Shown here one piece after another: positions 43,870 to 53,492 of a stretch of DNA of 64,000 nucleotides. Both the position numbers and the translations under genes were made by a program. Position 1 is the stretch's first letter, and each line of letters begins with the position of its first letter. The DNA comes from Streptomyces liliifuscus (GTDB lineage Bacteria; Actinomycetota; Actinomycetes; Streptomycetales; Streptomycetaceae). The notes below the pieces were generated by a model. It worked only from the letters and a program-made list of their open reading frames with translations, searched no databases and had not been told where the DNA came from. The stretch covers positions 248,001 through 312,000 of the forward strand of contig NZ_CP066831.1 of the NCBI RefSeq assembly GCF_016598615.1, in the 5' to 3' direction.

Positions 43870-43985
43870 CGACTCGCGGCGCCCAGCCCTGTCCATGACT
43901 TCGTCGACCAGCCCTCTCGGGACCAGTTCCGTGGGCACCCCGATCGCCACGTGATCAGTCAACCTGCCATCGACTACGGCTCGTT
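43870..43985 (-). pseudogene. IS4-family transposase N-terminal scrap
   Basis: RLTDHVAIGVPTELVPRGLV followed by DEVMDRAGRRES resembles the start of IS4-family transposases (LTDHI.LG.L...VPR..VD.....GR). It lies just upstream of the IS256 scrap. Confidence 0.5.
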
Positions 43986-44211
43986 GACGCTGCGAATCCC
44001 CACCAGCCATATCCAGTGGGCCAGCCCGCCCGGCCTCGCCGACTCAGCGGCATTGCCATCTGACCCGGCTCGCCTGACGGTGTCACCGCGGAATCCAGCC
44101 ATCCCGCGCAGAACCCTTCGCCCCACGGGGCCGCACCCATGATCGTCCGTCCGTCCGGCCAGAGGACGACCGATACAGTGCGCGAGACAGCAGCCTGGTC
44201 AGAGGGGAAGC

Positions 44212-45432
44212 ATGACCGACACCAGCAACACCCGACCCGCCGACAGCGAAGCGCAAGCGCCACGGCAGAGCCGACTGCTCCGCCTGATGCGCTACATCCC
44301 CCTGATCGCCCCTGTCCTGCTGTGGGCCGTGCCCTGCTGGGTGCTCCTGCACGCCGGTCAGCACTGGCCGCTTCCCGTCGCGCTGGTCGGCACCGCGCTG
44401 TTCGCCCTCGGCCTCGTTGGTATGCCGCTCGCGATGGGGCGCGGCCACGGCCGACGCCAGCAGGACCGGGCGGCGATCGTCGGTGACACCCTGCTGGGCG
44501 CCAGCTGGGTTCTGTTCACCTGGTCCGTTCTGCTCGGCGTCCTCTTGCGGCTCGCCCTGACCGTGGCCGGCGTCGGCGAAGGCCAGGACCGGGCCCGAAT
44601 CGTCACGTGGGCTGTTCTCGGCGTAACGGCTGTACTGCTCGCCTGGGGGTACGCCGAAGCCCGCCGCGTGCCACGCGTGCGCCGCCTCGACGTACAACTC
44701 CCGCGGCTGGGTGCCGGGTTGGACGGCACCCGCGTCGTCCTCATCACCGACACCCACTACGGCCCGCTCGATCGCGCCCGCTGGTCGGCACGGGTATGCG
44801 AGACCGTGAACACCCTCGAAGCCGACCTGGTCTGCCACACCGGCGACATCGCGGACGGCACGGCCGAACGCCGCCGCGCCCAAGCCACCCCGCTCGGCAC
44901 CGTGCGAGCCACCCGGGCCCGGGTCTACGTCACCGGAAACCACGAGTACTACAGCGAGGCCCAGGGCTGGGTCGACCTGATGGGCGAACTGGGCTGGGAG
45001 CCGCTGCGCAACCGCCATCTGCTGCTCGAACGCGAAGGCGACACCCTCGTGGTCGCCGGCGTGGACGACGTCACCGCCGAGGCCTCCGGACTGGCGGGCC
45101 ACCGCGCCCACCTCGCCGGAGCCCTGGACGGCGCCGACCCCGACCTACCCGTCCTGCTCCTGGCACACCAGCCCAAGTTCGTCGACCGGGCGACAGACGC
45201 AGGCATCGACCTTCAACTCTCCGGCCATACCCACGGCGGCCAGATATGGCCCTTCCACCACCTGGTCCGCATCGACCAGCCCGCCCTCGCCGGCATGAGC
45301 CACCACGGCACCCGCACCCTCCTCTACACCAGCCGCGGCACCGGCTTCTGGGGCCCGCCGTTCCGCATCTTCGCCCCCAGCGAGATCACCCTGCTCGTGC
45401 TCCGCTCTCCGCACCTGCCCACCTCGCCCTAG
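44212..45432 (+). CDS. Membrane-anchored metallophosphoesterase (YkuE-like)
   Basis: 406 residues. Four membrane helices occupy about 20-150. The catalytic domain follows with the metallophosphoesterase motifs LITDTHYGPLD, CHTGDIADG, VTGNHEYY, LLLAHQPKF and LSGHTHGGQIWP. The arrangement matches YkuE/YaeI-type enzymes, which hydrolyse phosphodiester or phosphomonoester bonds at the membrane, for example in lipid recycling. ATG 44212 has AGAGGGGAAGC upstream. It is a single-gene unit. Confidence 0.92.
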   Translation: MTDTSNTRPADSEAQAPRQSRLLRLMRYIPLIAPVLLWAVPCWVLLHAGQHWPLPVALVGTALFALGLVGMPLAMGRGHGRRQQDRAAIVGDTLLGASWVLFTWSVLLGVLLRLALTVAGVGEGQDRARIVTWAVLGVTAVLLAWGYAEARRVPRVRRLDVQLPRLGAGLDGTRVVLITDTHYGPLDRARWSARVCETVNTLEADLVCHTGDIADGTAERRRAQATPLGTVRATRARVYVTGNHEYYSEAQGWVDLMGELGWEPLRNRHLLLEREGDTLVVAGVDDVTAEASGLAGHRAHLAGALDGADPDLPVLLLAHQPKFVDRATDAGIDLQLSGHTHGGQIWPFHHLVRIDQPALAGMSHHGTRTLLYTSRGTGFWGPPFRIFAPSEITLLVLRSPHLPTSP

Positions 45433-45521
45433 CACCGGACAGGCCGATGCATCCCCTTTGAGCAATCCACGAGCCGAGGGCCGCGGCATCGACAGACGAC
45501 CAGGCCCGTCTCACCGGGGAC

Positions 45522-45629
45522 AAGATCCAAACCATCCCCGGGCCGACGGCTCCAACGAGCCGTACGTGGCCACGTTTTACGCAGGTCAGCGACACGCGAC
45601 GCCTGTACCACCAGCAGACGAAGAACATT
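45522..45629 (+). repeat. Imperfect direct repeat, copy A
   Basis: About 108 bp sharing an ordered set of identical blocks with 51773-51880: AAGATCC, ACCAT.CCCGG, CGTTTT.CGCAG.TCA, and GTACCA.CAGCA.ACGAAGAA. No coding pattern is consistent between the copies. It may be the edge of a duplicated or mobile segment or a conserved untranslated element. Confidence 0.4.
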
Positions 45630-45644
45630 CGGCGATGTGAAATC

Positions 45645-46127
45645 TCAGACACTAGGCTTCCACTCGTCGTCGAGCATCGAGTGCACGACCGAGTCACGCC
45701 ACCGGCCCGCCTTCTGGATGTGGGCACGAATGATGCCTTCCTGGACCATGCCTGCCGCCGTCATGGTCTTCGCCGACGCTTCGTTGAGCGGGGAGCGTGC
45801 GCCCCAGATGCGATGCAGGCCGAGGTCTTCGAACCCGAGGCCCAGGAGTAGGCGGACGGTCTCCAGGCCATAGCCGACACCCCAGGCCTCCTGGCGCAGC
45901 CCGAAGCCGAACGTGGCTGCGCGCTGCTGGTGGGGGTCCATGGCGAGTCGGCCGTACCCGATCAGCGTGTTCGTGTCCCGCTCGATGACGGCGAGCGCGT
46001 ACTCGCTACGCGGCTCCGCCGTGGCCGAGGCGATGGATCGGGCGACGATCTGGCTGACCTGGTCGCGGGTACGCGGCTCGAACGACAGGTGTCCCGTTGC
46101 CTCTTGGTCGCCGTAGATGGTGAGCAC
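45645..46127 (-). CDS. GNAT-family N-acetyltransferase (RimJ/RimL type), N-terminus doubtful
   Basis: 160 residues from GTG 46127: EYALAVIERDTNTLIGYGRL, then RQEAWGVGYGLETVRLLLGL (acetyl-CoA loop), FEDLGLHRIWGARSPLNEAS and GMVQEGIIRAHIQKAGRWRD. The same frame continues upstream as FSQRLSLRELTIDDVDA, the expected first strand of the fold, but there is no start codon before the Nudix relic begins. The original start was therefore probably lost at the junction near 46178. The GTG product would lack the first strand. Confidence 0.7.
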   Translation of the reverse strand: MLTIYGDQEATGHLSFEPRTRDQVSQIVARSIASATAEPRSEYALAVIERDTNTLIGYGRLAMDPHQQRAATFGFGLRQEAWGVGYGLETVRLLLGLGFEDLGLHRIWGARSPLNEASAKTMTAAGMVQEGIIRAHIQKAGRWRDSVVHSMLDDEWKPSV

Positions 46128-46184
46128 CGCATCGACGTCATCGATGGTGAGCTCGCGGAGGCTGAGACGCTGGCTGAACCCACG

Positions 46185-46507
46185 TCCTTCTCCGCGCGGG
46201 CGGCAAGATCCTGCTCTCGCAGAGAGGCGGCTCCTACGGCTACCGGCGGTGGCATCTGCCGTCCGGCAAGCTCGACCAGGGCAAACCCTTCACCGTCGGG
46301 GCGGCCCGCGAACTGTTCGAGGAGACCGACGTCAGGGCCGACCCTGACCGCCTGGAGCTCCTGCACGTCGTACACCACCGAGCCAAGGACATCACGGACG
46401 AGCTTGCGGCCGATTTTGGCTGTGGACGGCTCGCACGGGAAGGTCTGACTGTAGGCGGGGTGGCCGGTGGGGGCGGCCGGACATCCAGGCCGGATGGGAG
46501 CAGCTGA
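46185..46507 (+). pseudogene. Nudix hydrolase fragment
   Basis: KILLSQRGGSYGYRRWHLPS followed by GKLDQGKPFTVGAARELFEE TDV is a Nudix box (GX5EX7REUXEEXGU) with Lys for the first Glu and Asp for the last Gly. After ELLHVVHH the homology ends. There is no start codon. It abuts the GNAT 5' end head to head. Confidence 0.65.
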
Positions 46508-46640
46508 CCGCGACCGTGAAGTCACTGGTGCGGCGGGCACAACTCGGCGGCTCTCTCCGTGCGGACCTGAACAGACAGGACGTGATGCTGCTCGCTGGAC
46601 CGCGTCGGGCGGGACGGCCTGGACGCGAGGCGTGATGCCA
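46483..46640 (+). pseudogene. Scrap of a TetR regulator C-terminal domain
   Basis: AGWEQLTATVKSLVRRAQLG then GSLRADLNRQDVMLLAG resembles the last helices of TetR regulators (W..L...V..LV.RAQ..G.LR.D....D). The DNA-binding part is absent. Confidence 0.45.
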
Positions 46641-46866
46641 GACATCAGCTCGACTGCGTCGGCATGCTGAGCCCCGCTCAATGTGGTGCGCAGATGGAGG
46701 TGGGCAATCTGCCGCTGGCGGGTGGTCATCCCGCACTCCCAGGGTTCCCCAGACGCATCAGAGTGTCTCGCCAACGGCGTCTGGCGTAGGGCCTCGGCAC
46801 CGGGATCGGATGCTCATGGCATGGCGCCCACCTCCAGTCCAGGGCCCACTCGGGGCCTGGAGGTGG

Positions 46867-47310
46867 TCAGCTTTTCGCGTTCATGGGTGTCGGCTTCGTT
46901 GTCGACTTCCTTGTCGCCTGGCCGGCGTGCGTGCGGTGCTCACGGATCTCGTCGTGATGGGTCGAGACCCAGTCGATCAGGGCACCGACGATGTCGAGGA
47001 GGCTGATCCCGAGGGGGGTGAGGGCGTACTCGACGCGTGGGGGGACTTCGGCGTATGCGGTTCGGGTGACGAGGCCGTCCTGGACGAGCTGCCGCAGCGT
47101 GAGGGTGAGCATGCGCTGGGAGATCCCCGGCACGGTGTGGTGCAGATCGGAGTACCGACGCACGCCCTGTTGCAGAGTGGCGATCACGAGCAGTGTCCAC
47201 TTGTCGCCGACACGCTCGAGGATCTCGCGGACGAAGGCGGACTGCCCTTCCGGAATGCGGGCGCACGGCCCTGTCGGCATCGTGTCGGCGGCTACGCCGG
47301 CGGTGTCCAT
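46867..47310 (-). CDS. HxlR-family transcriptional regulator
   Basis: 147 residues. A single N-terminal cysteine (GPCARIPEG) precedes the winged helix: FVREILERVGDKWTLLVIAT, LQQGVRRYSDLHHTVPGISQ, RMLTLTLRQLVQDGLVTRTA and PRVEYALTPLGISLLD. That pattern fits one-Cys redox HxlR repressors such as QorR or HypR-like regulators. ATG 47310 has GGAG ten bases upstream; ATG 47319 is possible. It is divergent from the azoreductase operon. CTTTTGT and ACAAAAG in the gap form a spaced inverted repeat. A quinone/azo stress switch is likely. Confidence 0.88.
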   Translation of the reverse strand: MDTAGVAADTMPTGPCARIPEGQSAFVREILERVGDKWTLLVIATLQQGVRRYSDLHHTVPGISQRMLTLTLRQLVQDGLVTRTAYAEVPPRVEYALTPLGISLLDIVGALIDWVSTHHDEIREHRTHAGQATRKSTTKPTPMNAKS

Positions 47311-47422
47311 GACGCACATACTCCTTCGGTACAGACATGAATGTGCCTTTTGTAGAGGTCCCCATACTGCCGCATGATGGCGCTGCGCACAAAAGATAAG
47401 TTTCGCTTTCGGAGGCACCTTC

Positions 47423-48061
47423 ATGTCCTATCTGCTGCACATCGATTCCTCCTCCCTGGGCGCCGACTCGGTGTCCCGGCAGGTCGCCCAGTCTTTTCGG
47501 GATTCCTGGCAGGGGCCGGTCGTGCACCGTGACCTCGGAGCCGCGCCGGTGCCTCACCTCAGTGCCGTCGGCATCGCCGCGCGCAGCGCGGACCAGGCCG
47601 CTCGCACCCCGGAGCAAGCCGCGGCCGCGGCGATCCAGGAAGAGCTGATCGAGGAGTTCCTCGGCGCGAGCGCCTACCTGTTCACGGTGCCGATGTACGA
47701 CTACTCGATGCCCTCGGTGTTCAAGGCATGGCTGGACCAGGTCATGACCGTGGGTGCCACGGTGGCGCTTCCCGACGGGCCGCCGGCCGCGGGCCGTCCT
47801 GCCCTGGTCGTATCGGCCCGTGGCGGCGGCTACGGCCCCGGCACCCCCAACCACGGCATGGACCATGTGGTCCCCACCCTGGAAACCGTCCTGGGACACC
47901 AGCAGTCGCTCGGCCTCGACGTGAGCGTCCTGACCCCCGAGCTCACCCTCGCCCCGGTCGTCCCCTACATGTCCGAACTCATACCGCTGCACGAGGCATC
48001 CCTGGCGAACTCCCATGAGCAGGCCCGCAAGCTCGCCGAAGCCTTCCAGGCCGCCCTGTAG
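47423..48061 (+). CDS. FMN-dependent NADH:quinone/azo-reductase (AzoR-like)
   Basis: 212 residues. YLLHIDSSSLGADSVSRQVA is the phosphate-binding opening of the flavodoxin-like fold. FTVPMYDYSMPSVFKAWLDQ and ARGGGYGPGT are FMN-contact loops of AzoR. It reduces quinones or azo dyes with NAD(P)H. It is divergent from the HxlR regulator and first in a string with the DsbA-like and NAD(P)H-binding genes, an arrangement typical of electrophile/quinone defence. Confidence 0.9.
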   Translation: MSYLLHIDSSSLGADSVSRQVAQSFRDSWQGPVVHRDLGAAPVPHLSAVGIAARSADQAARTPEQAAAAAIQEELIEEFLGASAYLFTVPMYDYSMPSVFKAWLDQVMTVGATVALPDGPPAAGRPALVVSARGGGYGPGTPNHGMDHVVPTLETVLGHQQSLGLDVSVLTPELTLAPVVPYMSELIPLHEASLANSHEQARKLAEAFQAAL

Positions 48062-48259
48062 GCCCTGAAAGGGTCGCTCTCGGCTGCACACACGCCCGGC
48101 GCGGGACGGCCTTCCGGATTGCCCCAAGGCTGTCCGGCGCCGAGACCCGCCGTCATCCGCGGCGCCTGGCTCCCGACCCGGACCAGCCCACAGTCCCGCC
48201 TGCGGTGACGGGACGAAACCCACGCTCGCGGGCAGATCGCGCACAGGAATGAGGCTTCC

Positions 48260-48940
48260 ATGACCACGTCCACCGCGCCGGAATCACCGACACCGGACAC
48301 CAGCTCTCCTCTGGTCATCGAGTTGTGGACCGACCTGGGCTGCCCCTGGTGCTACATCGGCAAGCACCGGCTTGAGCAGGCCCTCACCACAGCTGCAGCC
48401 GGGCAGGTACAGGTGGTCCTTCGTTCCTTCCAACTGGATCAGAACATGGCCTCAACACCGGTATCGGTGCCGGAAGTGTTCGTCGCCAAGCACGGAGGCA
48501 CGGCCGAGCACGCCCGCCGGATGGAATCGCAGATGGCCGCACTGGCCCGCGCCGAGGGCCTGCCGTACAGCGTGGACCGCCCGGCCGCGAACACATTCGA
48601 CGTCCACCGGGTTCTGCATCTCGCCCGCGCTCACGGCGTGGCCACGCCGATGTTCTCGGCGTTGCAGCGCGGCTACTTCGCCGGCGAGCTCGACCCGTTC
48701 GACGACGACGCACTGTTGCAGGTCGCCGCCGACGCCGGAGTTCCGGCCGAGGAGACCCGCGCGCTGCTGTCCGGGGACACCTACGCACAGGCCGTCCGCG
48801 ACGAACGAGCGGCAGGCCAGGCGCTCGGCATCACGGGTGTTCCGTTCGCGGTCTTCAACGGCACTCACGCCGTTGCCGGCGCCACCCATGTCCAGGGCTA
48901 CGCAGCCGCCATCGCGCAGGCATGGGGAGCGTCCGCATGA
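48260..48940 (+). CDS. DsbA-family oxidoreductase (FrnE-like)
   Basis: 226 residues. IELWTDLGCPWCYIGKHRLE carries the active-site CPWC (Cys28 and Cys31). The helical insertion, GVPFAVFNG cis-proline loop and the ending match FrnE/DsbA-type 2-hydroxychromene isomerase-fold proteins. There is no signal peptide, so it acts in the cytoplasm, probably as a disulphide or polyketide-related oxidoreductase. Its stop overlaps the next small ORF (ATGA), and it lies 198 bp after azoR. Confidence 0.9.
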   Translation: MTTSTAPESPTPDTSSPLVIELWTDLGCPWCYIGKHRLEQALTTAAAGQVQVVLRSFQLDQNMASTPVSVPEVFVAKHGGTAEHARRMESQMAALARAEGLPYSVDRPAANTFDVHRVLHLARAHGVATPMFSALQRGYFAGELDPFDDDALLQVAADAGVPAEETRALLSGDTYAQAVRDERAAGQALGITGVPFAVFNGTHAVAGATHVQGYAAAIAQAWGASA

Positions 48941-49155
48941 CTGCACCCACCACGCGCCGCACCGAGTCGGCCGACTGCGACACCCTCGTCGCGGCCGGCG
49001 ACGGCGACTCCCACGACACGCCTCCACCCGCGCTCACGCTCATCAGCGCTCCGGAAGGCGCGTTCTGCGACGCTCAAGGCCACTGCTCGGATGGAGTTAC
49101 AGAGATGAACCCTGCTCTGTGGCCCGGTCCCGTAGAGGTGAACCCATGCGCATAA
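48937..49155 (+). CDS. Small ORF bridging the DsbA-like and NAD(P)H-binding genes
   Basis: 72 residues: MTAPTTRRTESADCDTLVAA, LTLISAPEGAFCDAQGHCSD, ending VNPCA with four cysteines in all. Its ATG overlaps the DsbA stop (ATGA) and its stop lies inside the next gene's start region, so translation would couple all three. No family recognised. It may be a real thiol-rich small protein or only a coupling ORF. Confidence 0.45.
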   Translation: MTAPTTRRTESADCDTLVAAGDGDSHDTPPPALTLISAPEGAFCDAQGHCSDGVTEMNPALWPGPVEVNPCA

Positions 49156-49778
49156 CCGTTTTCGGCGGTACCGGCCCCACCGGTCTGCTCCTGATCAACC
49201 AGGCCCTGGCCGAGGGCCACGAGGTCGTCGCCTACGCCCGTATGCCCGCGAAACTGCCCTCCCACCAGCGGCTCACGGCGATCCGGGGACAACTCGACGA
49301 CGCATTGGCCACCGGTGAGGCGGTACGCGGCAGCGACGCCGTGCTCAGCGTCCTGGGCCCGGGCACCAACAAGGCGGAGATTCCCCCGCTGATCTCCGGC
49401 TACCGCAGCATCATCGCGGCGATGCGGGAACACGGGGTCGACCGTCTCGTCGCGCTGGGCACCCCGAGCATCACCGACCCGGCCGACCGCAGGGAGCTCA
49501 AAGTCGGGCTCATGGTCACTGGCATCCGGAAGTTCCAGCCCATGGCCTACGACGCCATCGTCCGCATCGGACAGACCGTCCGCGACTCCGGGCTGAAGTG
49601 GACCATCGTCCGCGTCCCGCTGCTGACCAACGGCCCGAAGACCGCCGCGATCAACGTCCGCGCCGTCGGCGACAAGGGCGGTGTCCGCCTCTCGCGGACC
49701 AACGCGGCCGCTTTCCTCCTCCAGCAGGCCGCCGACTCCACTCATATCGGCGCAGCACCGTTCATCACCGACAAATAA
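49146..49778 (+). CDS. NAD(P)H-binding atypical SDR protein (NmrA/BVR-B-like)
   Basis: 210 residues. MRITVFGGTGPTGLLLINQA is the atypical-SDR cofactor loop. GSDAVLSVLGPG, HGVDRLVALGTPSITD and LKWTIVRVPLLTNGPKT follow the biliverdin reductase-B/NAD(P)-binding pattern. It is last in the HxlR-controlled azoR-dsbA string. Probable function is NAD(P)H-dependent reduction or redox sensing; the substrate is unknown. Confidence 0.88.
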   Translation: MRITVFGGTGPTGLLLINQALAEGHEVVAYARMPAKLPSHQRLTAIRGQLDDALATGEAVRGSDAVLSVLGPGTNKAEIPPLISGYRSIIAAMREHGVDRLVALGTPSITDPADRRELKVGLMVTGIRKFQPMAYDAIVRIGQTVRDSGLKWTIVRVPLLTNGPKTAAINVRAVGDKGGVRLSRTNAAAFLLQQAADSTHIGAAPFITDK

Positions 49779-50250
49779 AGGAGCCGCACGAGCGCCAAAT
49801 GAGCGTTACGAGCGTCATTTCAGCGTCAAGATATCACCCGTAACACCCACACCGCACATAACGCGCACGCGCAAAACAGCAGTTCAGAAGCCCTTTGCGG
49901 CCGGTTCAAGGATCGCAACACACTCCACATGGTGGGTCATCGGGAAGAGGTCAACGAGACTCAGCAAGGTGACTGGAGCCGGTTACCAAAAAACAGCAGG
50001 ACTGCGTGACTACGACTTCGCGATCGGCACGGCCACCTGAGTACACCTCATGCCAGCGAGGAGGCCGACCGCAGCGAGGTCTCATACGTCACGAAGTCGG
50101 TGGAGGGCATTCTCGGAAGCAGTGAAGACATTCGACGGCGCCGCGGTTCAGCGAGGGAAGGCGGGCGGCGGCACGGTCCGCGTCCGGAGCGGTCCGGTGC
50201 GCGACCCGTCCCGCTCCCCTCTGTTTGGTACCTTTCACTGGACACGCAAA
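49779..50250. other. Intergenic, AT-richer, with a methyltransferase scrap
   Basis: The first 120 bp are unusually AT-rich and carry AAATGA...TCATTT as an inverted repeat around 49797-49822. A piece of an RNA methyltransferase gene lies at 49884-49965. No intact gene recognised. Confidence 0.4.
49884..49965 (-). pseudogene. C-terminal scrap of a TrmA/RumA-type RNA methyltransferase gene
   Basis: The minus strand reads LSLVDLFPMTHHVECVAILE followed by PAAKGF and stop. DLFPxTHHVE is the strongly conserved end of class I 5-methyluridine RNA methyltransferases. Only 27 codons remain; the parent gene should be elsewhere in the genome. Confidence 0.65.
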
Positions 50251-50266
50251 TCGATCGGATGTTCGT
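50251..50266. promoter_or_regulatory. Putative SOS (LexA) box
   Basis: TCGATCGGATGTTCGT differs at two positions from the actinobacterial SOS box TCGAAC-N4-GTTCGA. It lies 93 bp upstream of recA. Read on the other strand it contains GAACATCC, as in known streptomycete recA promoters (from memory). Confidence 0.6.
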
Positions 50267-50358
50267 TTACTGGGATCTCCGAGACGTCCGTTGTCGGCAG
50301 TAGACGCTCACGTTCTCCGACGTGCGGCGTGCCACACAATCGGACCGGGTGAAAGCTC

Positions 50359-51435
<1,077 letters not shown>

Positions 51436-52071
51436 CAGGCACGGACGCGGCCTGGCCGGGGCAGGCTTCCGACATGTTCAGCATCTCGGCGTGCTCCACG
51501 GCCCAGATCCGCTCGCCCCCCTATTCCATGCCGAGAACCTGCTCGTGCGCGTCCGGGCGATACCAGACCATAAGCGAGGCGCAGAGGACACCGCGCTCGG
51601 CAAGGAATCGATGACCGCGTCAGGATCCGGCTGGTCGGGGGCGGCCGGATGTGTCGGGGATGCCGGGCACTTCGGGCATGGCTCTCTCCTCGTGGGGGTC
51701 GGCTGGAGGCACAGGTGACTGGGGAGCACGGGGAGTTGTGCATCCCGCGCAAGCGGAGGTGTTCCGTCGCGCAAGATCCGGACCATTCCCGGACCAAGTT
51801 GGCGGCAACACCGACAGCACTCTCGTTTTCGCAGATCAACGCAGCCGCCACGCGTGTACCAGCAGCAAACGAAGAATCTGCTGGGTAGGACAAGCACGTC
51901 GTCATGTGTCGCTACCCGCAAGGGGGCACGGCGGGCAGGCTTGCACCCTCCCGGGGATTGCCCTCAGTTCGGCGGCACACGGTCGCCACAGCGTCGGCGC
52001 TGCCCTACCGACGCTCGCCAGATCTGGCCCACATGCAGGATTTTGACGCAGCGTAGACAGCATCCGCCGGA
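51436..52071. other. Region downstream of recA without a gene
   Basis: No recX or other gene was recognised. Long open frames on the minus strand are compositional. It contains copy B of the imperfect repeat. Confidence 0.45.
51773..51880 (+). repeat. Imperfect direct repeat, copy B
   Basis: Partner of 45522-45629 in the same orientation, about 6.25 kb apart. Shared blocks in order: AAGATCC, ACCATTCCCGG, CGTTTTCGCAG.TCA and GTACCAGCAGCAAACGAAGA. Confidence 0.4.
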
Positions 52072-52382
52072 CTGCTACTAGCAGCCACTGGTGCCGACGA
52101 CGCAACCGCCTACGTGTGGAGCGCCGTCACCGGGGAAAGGCTCCAGGGGCCTTGACCGGACACTGGCGCGATTTGGGGCATCGCCTTTCCATCGCAGGGT
52201 CTTCTGGCCACCACCAGCCTCGATGGCCGTACGCGTCTTGGATCCTGCCACCGGCCAGTCGGTCGGCGAGCCACCCACGGGCCATGCGGACGGCACCACC
52301 CACGCAGCGTTTCACCCCAACGGACAACTGCTCCCCACATCCAGCGACGACTGCACAACGCGCCTCTGGGGCCCACCCAGGA
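52072..52382 (+). pseudogene. WD40-repeat protein remnant
   Basis: LLLAATGADDATAYVWSAVT, then GAIWGIAFPSQGLLATTSLD in one frame, and RVLDPATGQSVGEPPTGHAD, GTTHAAFHPNGQLLPTSSDD, CTTRLWG in another. These are three successive WD40 blades broken by at least one frameshift and a TGA. It is probably the tail of a second nSTAND/WD40 protein distinct from that at 36761, since the blade consensus (ATGQ.VGEPPTGH) differs. Confidence 0.6.
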
Positions 52383-52574
52383 CTGCCGGCCGGCCACTCG
52401 CGTCGCGTGGCGGCGTGAGCGTGACCGTCCAGACAGGTCAGCGCCGGACGACTGCTTGTGGCCAGTTGTGATTCGCCGCCGGCGGCCAGTCGACAGGGAG
52501 CTGTCTGGCCGTCGGCGGTGACACGCGTCGATGTTCCGGGGGGCCGGCCCGATGGTCGCCTCGGCCGGCCGGGG

Positions 52575-53492
52575 CTACGGGCGGAGCACGATCTTGCCGT
52601 GGGTGTGCCCCGTTTCCAGCTCACGGAACGCGTCTCGCACCTGTTCCAGCGGGTAGGTGCGAGCGATCGGTACCTCCAGCTCGCCGCGTGCGGCAAGCCG
52701 GGCCAGCTCGCCGAGCACGACCGCGCATGCCGCCGCGCCTTCACCGTAGGTTCGCGCCCCAACCTTGGCCGCGGCCTGCCAATCGCGGATCGTGTTGATC
52801 CGCTCGGACCGCACACCCAGCTCCACTGCCAGCTCCACGTAGCCGTCGCCGAACGTGTCGATGAACGCGTCGACGTTCCCGCCGGCAGCCTCCCGGATCC
52901 GTTCGGCCACGCCCTCGCCGTACACGACCGGGACGACACCGCGCTGCCTCAACCAGGCATGATTCCCCTCGCTCGCCAGCCCGATCACTGTGGCTCCCCG
53001 CCGCCGCGCGAGCTGCACGACAAAAGACCCGACGCCACCCGCCGCACCGGACACCACGACGGTGTCCGCCGGCCCGGGGTCCACCGCGAACACGCAGGCG
53101 TATGCGGTCGTGCCGGCCACGTACAACGACCCGGCCACGTCCCAGGACAGCCCCGGTGGACGCGAGACCACGTCCACGTCGTCGACCGCGACGAACTGCG
53201 CATGGCTCGCCCGGTCATGGGTGAAGCCCAAGACCTCATCGCCCACCGCGAAGCCGCGCACCTGCGGGCCGACCTCCACCACGACGCCGGCCAGATCGCT
53301 GCCCTGCCCGGAGGGGAACACGGCCGGCCAGCGTCCGTGCCGCGCGCCCTCGCGGATCATCACCTCGCCGGGCTGAATCCCGGCCGCGCGGACCTCGACC
53401 AGCACCTGTCCGGGGCCGGGAGTCGGCCGCTCCACCTCCTCCACCCGCAGCACATCGATCCCGCCGTACTCGTGGAACCGCACCGCCTGCAT
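52575..53492 (-). CDS. NADP-dependent zinc-type oxidoreductase (MDR family)
   Basis: 305 residues. MQAVRFHEYGGIDVLRVEEV and GSDLAGVVVEVGPQVRGFAV form the GroES-like part; VVVSGAAGGVGSFVVQLARR is the nucleotide-binding loop. The ending AFRELETGHTHGKIVLRP is typical of quinone-oxidoreductase-like MDRs. There are no zinc cysteines. ATG 53492 begins the conserved core, and longer upstream frames are not coding. No regulator lies next to it, in contrast to the similar gene at 4729. Confidence 0.9.
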   Translation of the reverse strand: MQAVRFHEYGGIDVLRVEEVERPTPGPGQVLVEVRAAGIQPGEVMIREGARHGRWPAVFPSGQGSDLAGVVVEVGPQVRGFAVGDEVLGFTHDRASHAQFVAVDDVDVVSRPPGLSWDVAGSLYVAGTTAYACVFAVDPGPADTVVVSGAAGGVGSFVVQLARRRGATVIGLASEGNHAWLRQRGVVPVVYGEGVAERIREAAGGNVDAFIDTFGDGYVELAVELGVRSERINTIRDWQAAAKVGARTYGEGAAACAVVLGELARLAARGELEVPIARTYPLEQVRDAFRELETGHTHGKIVLRP

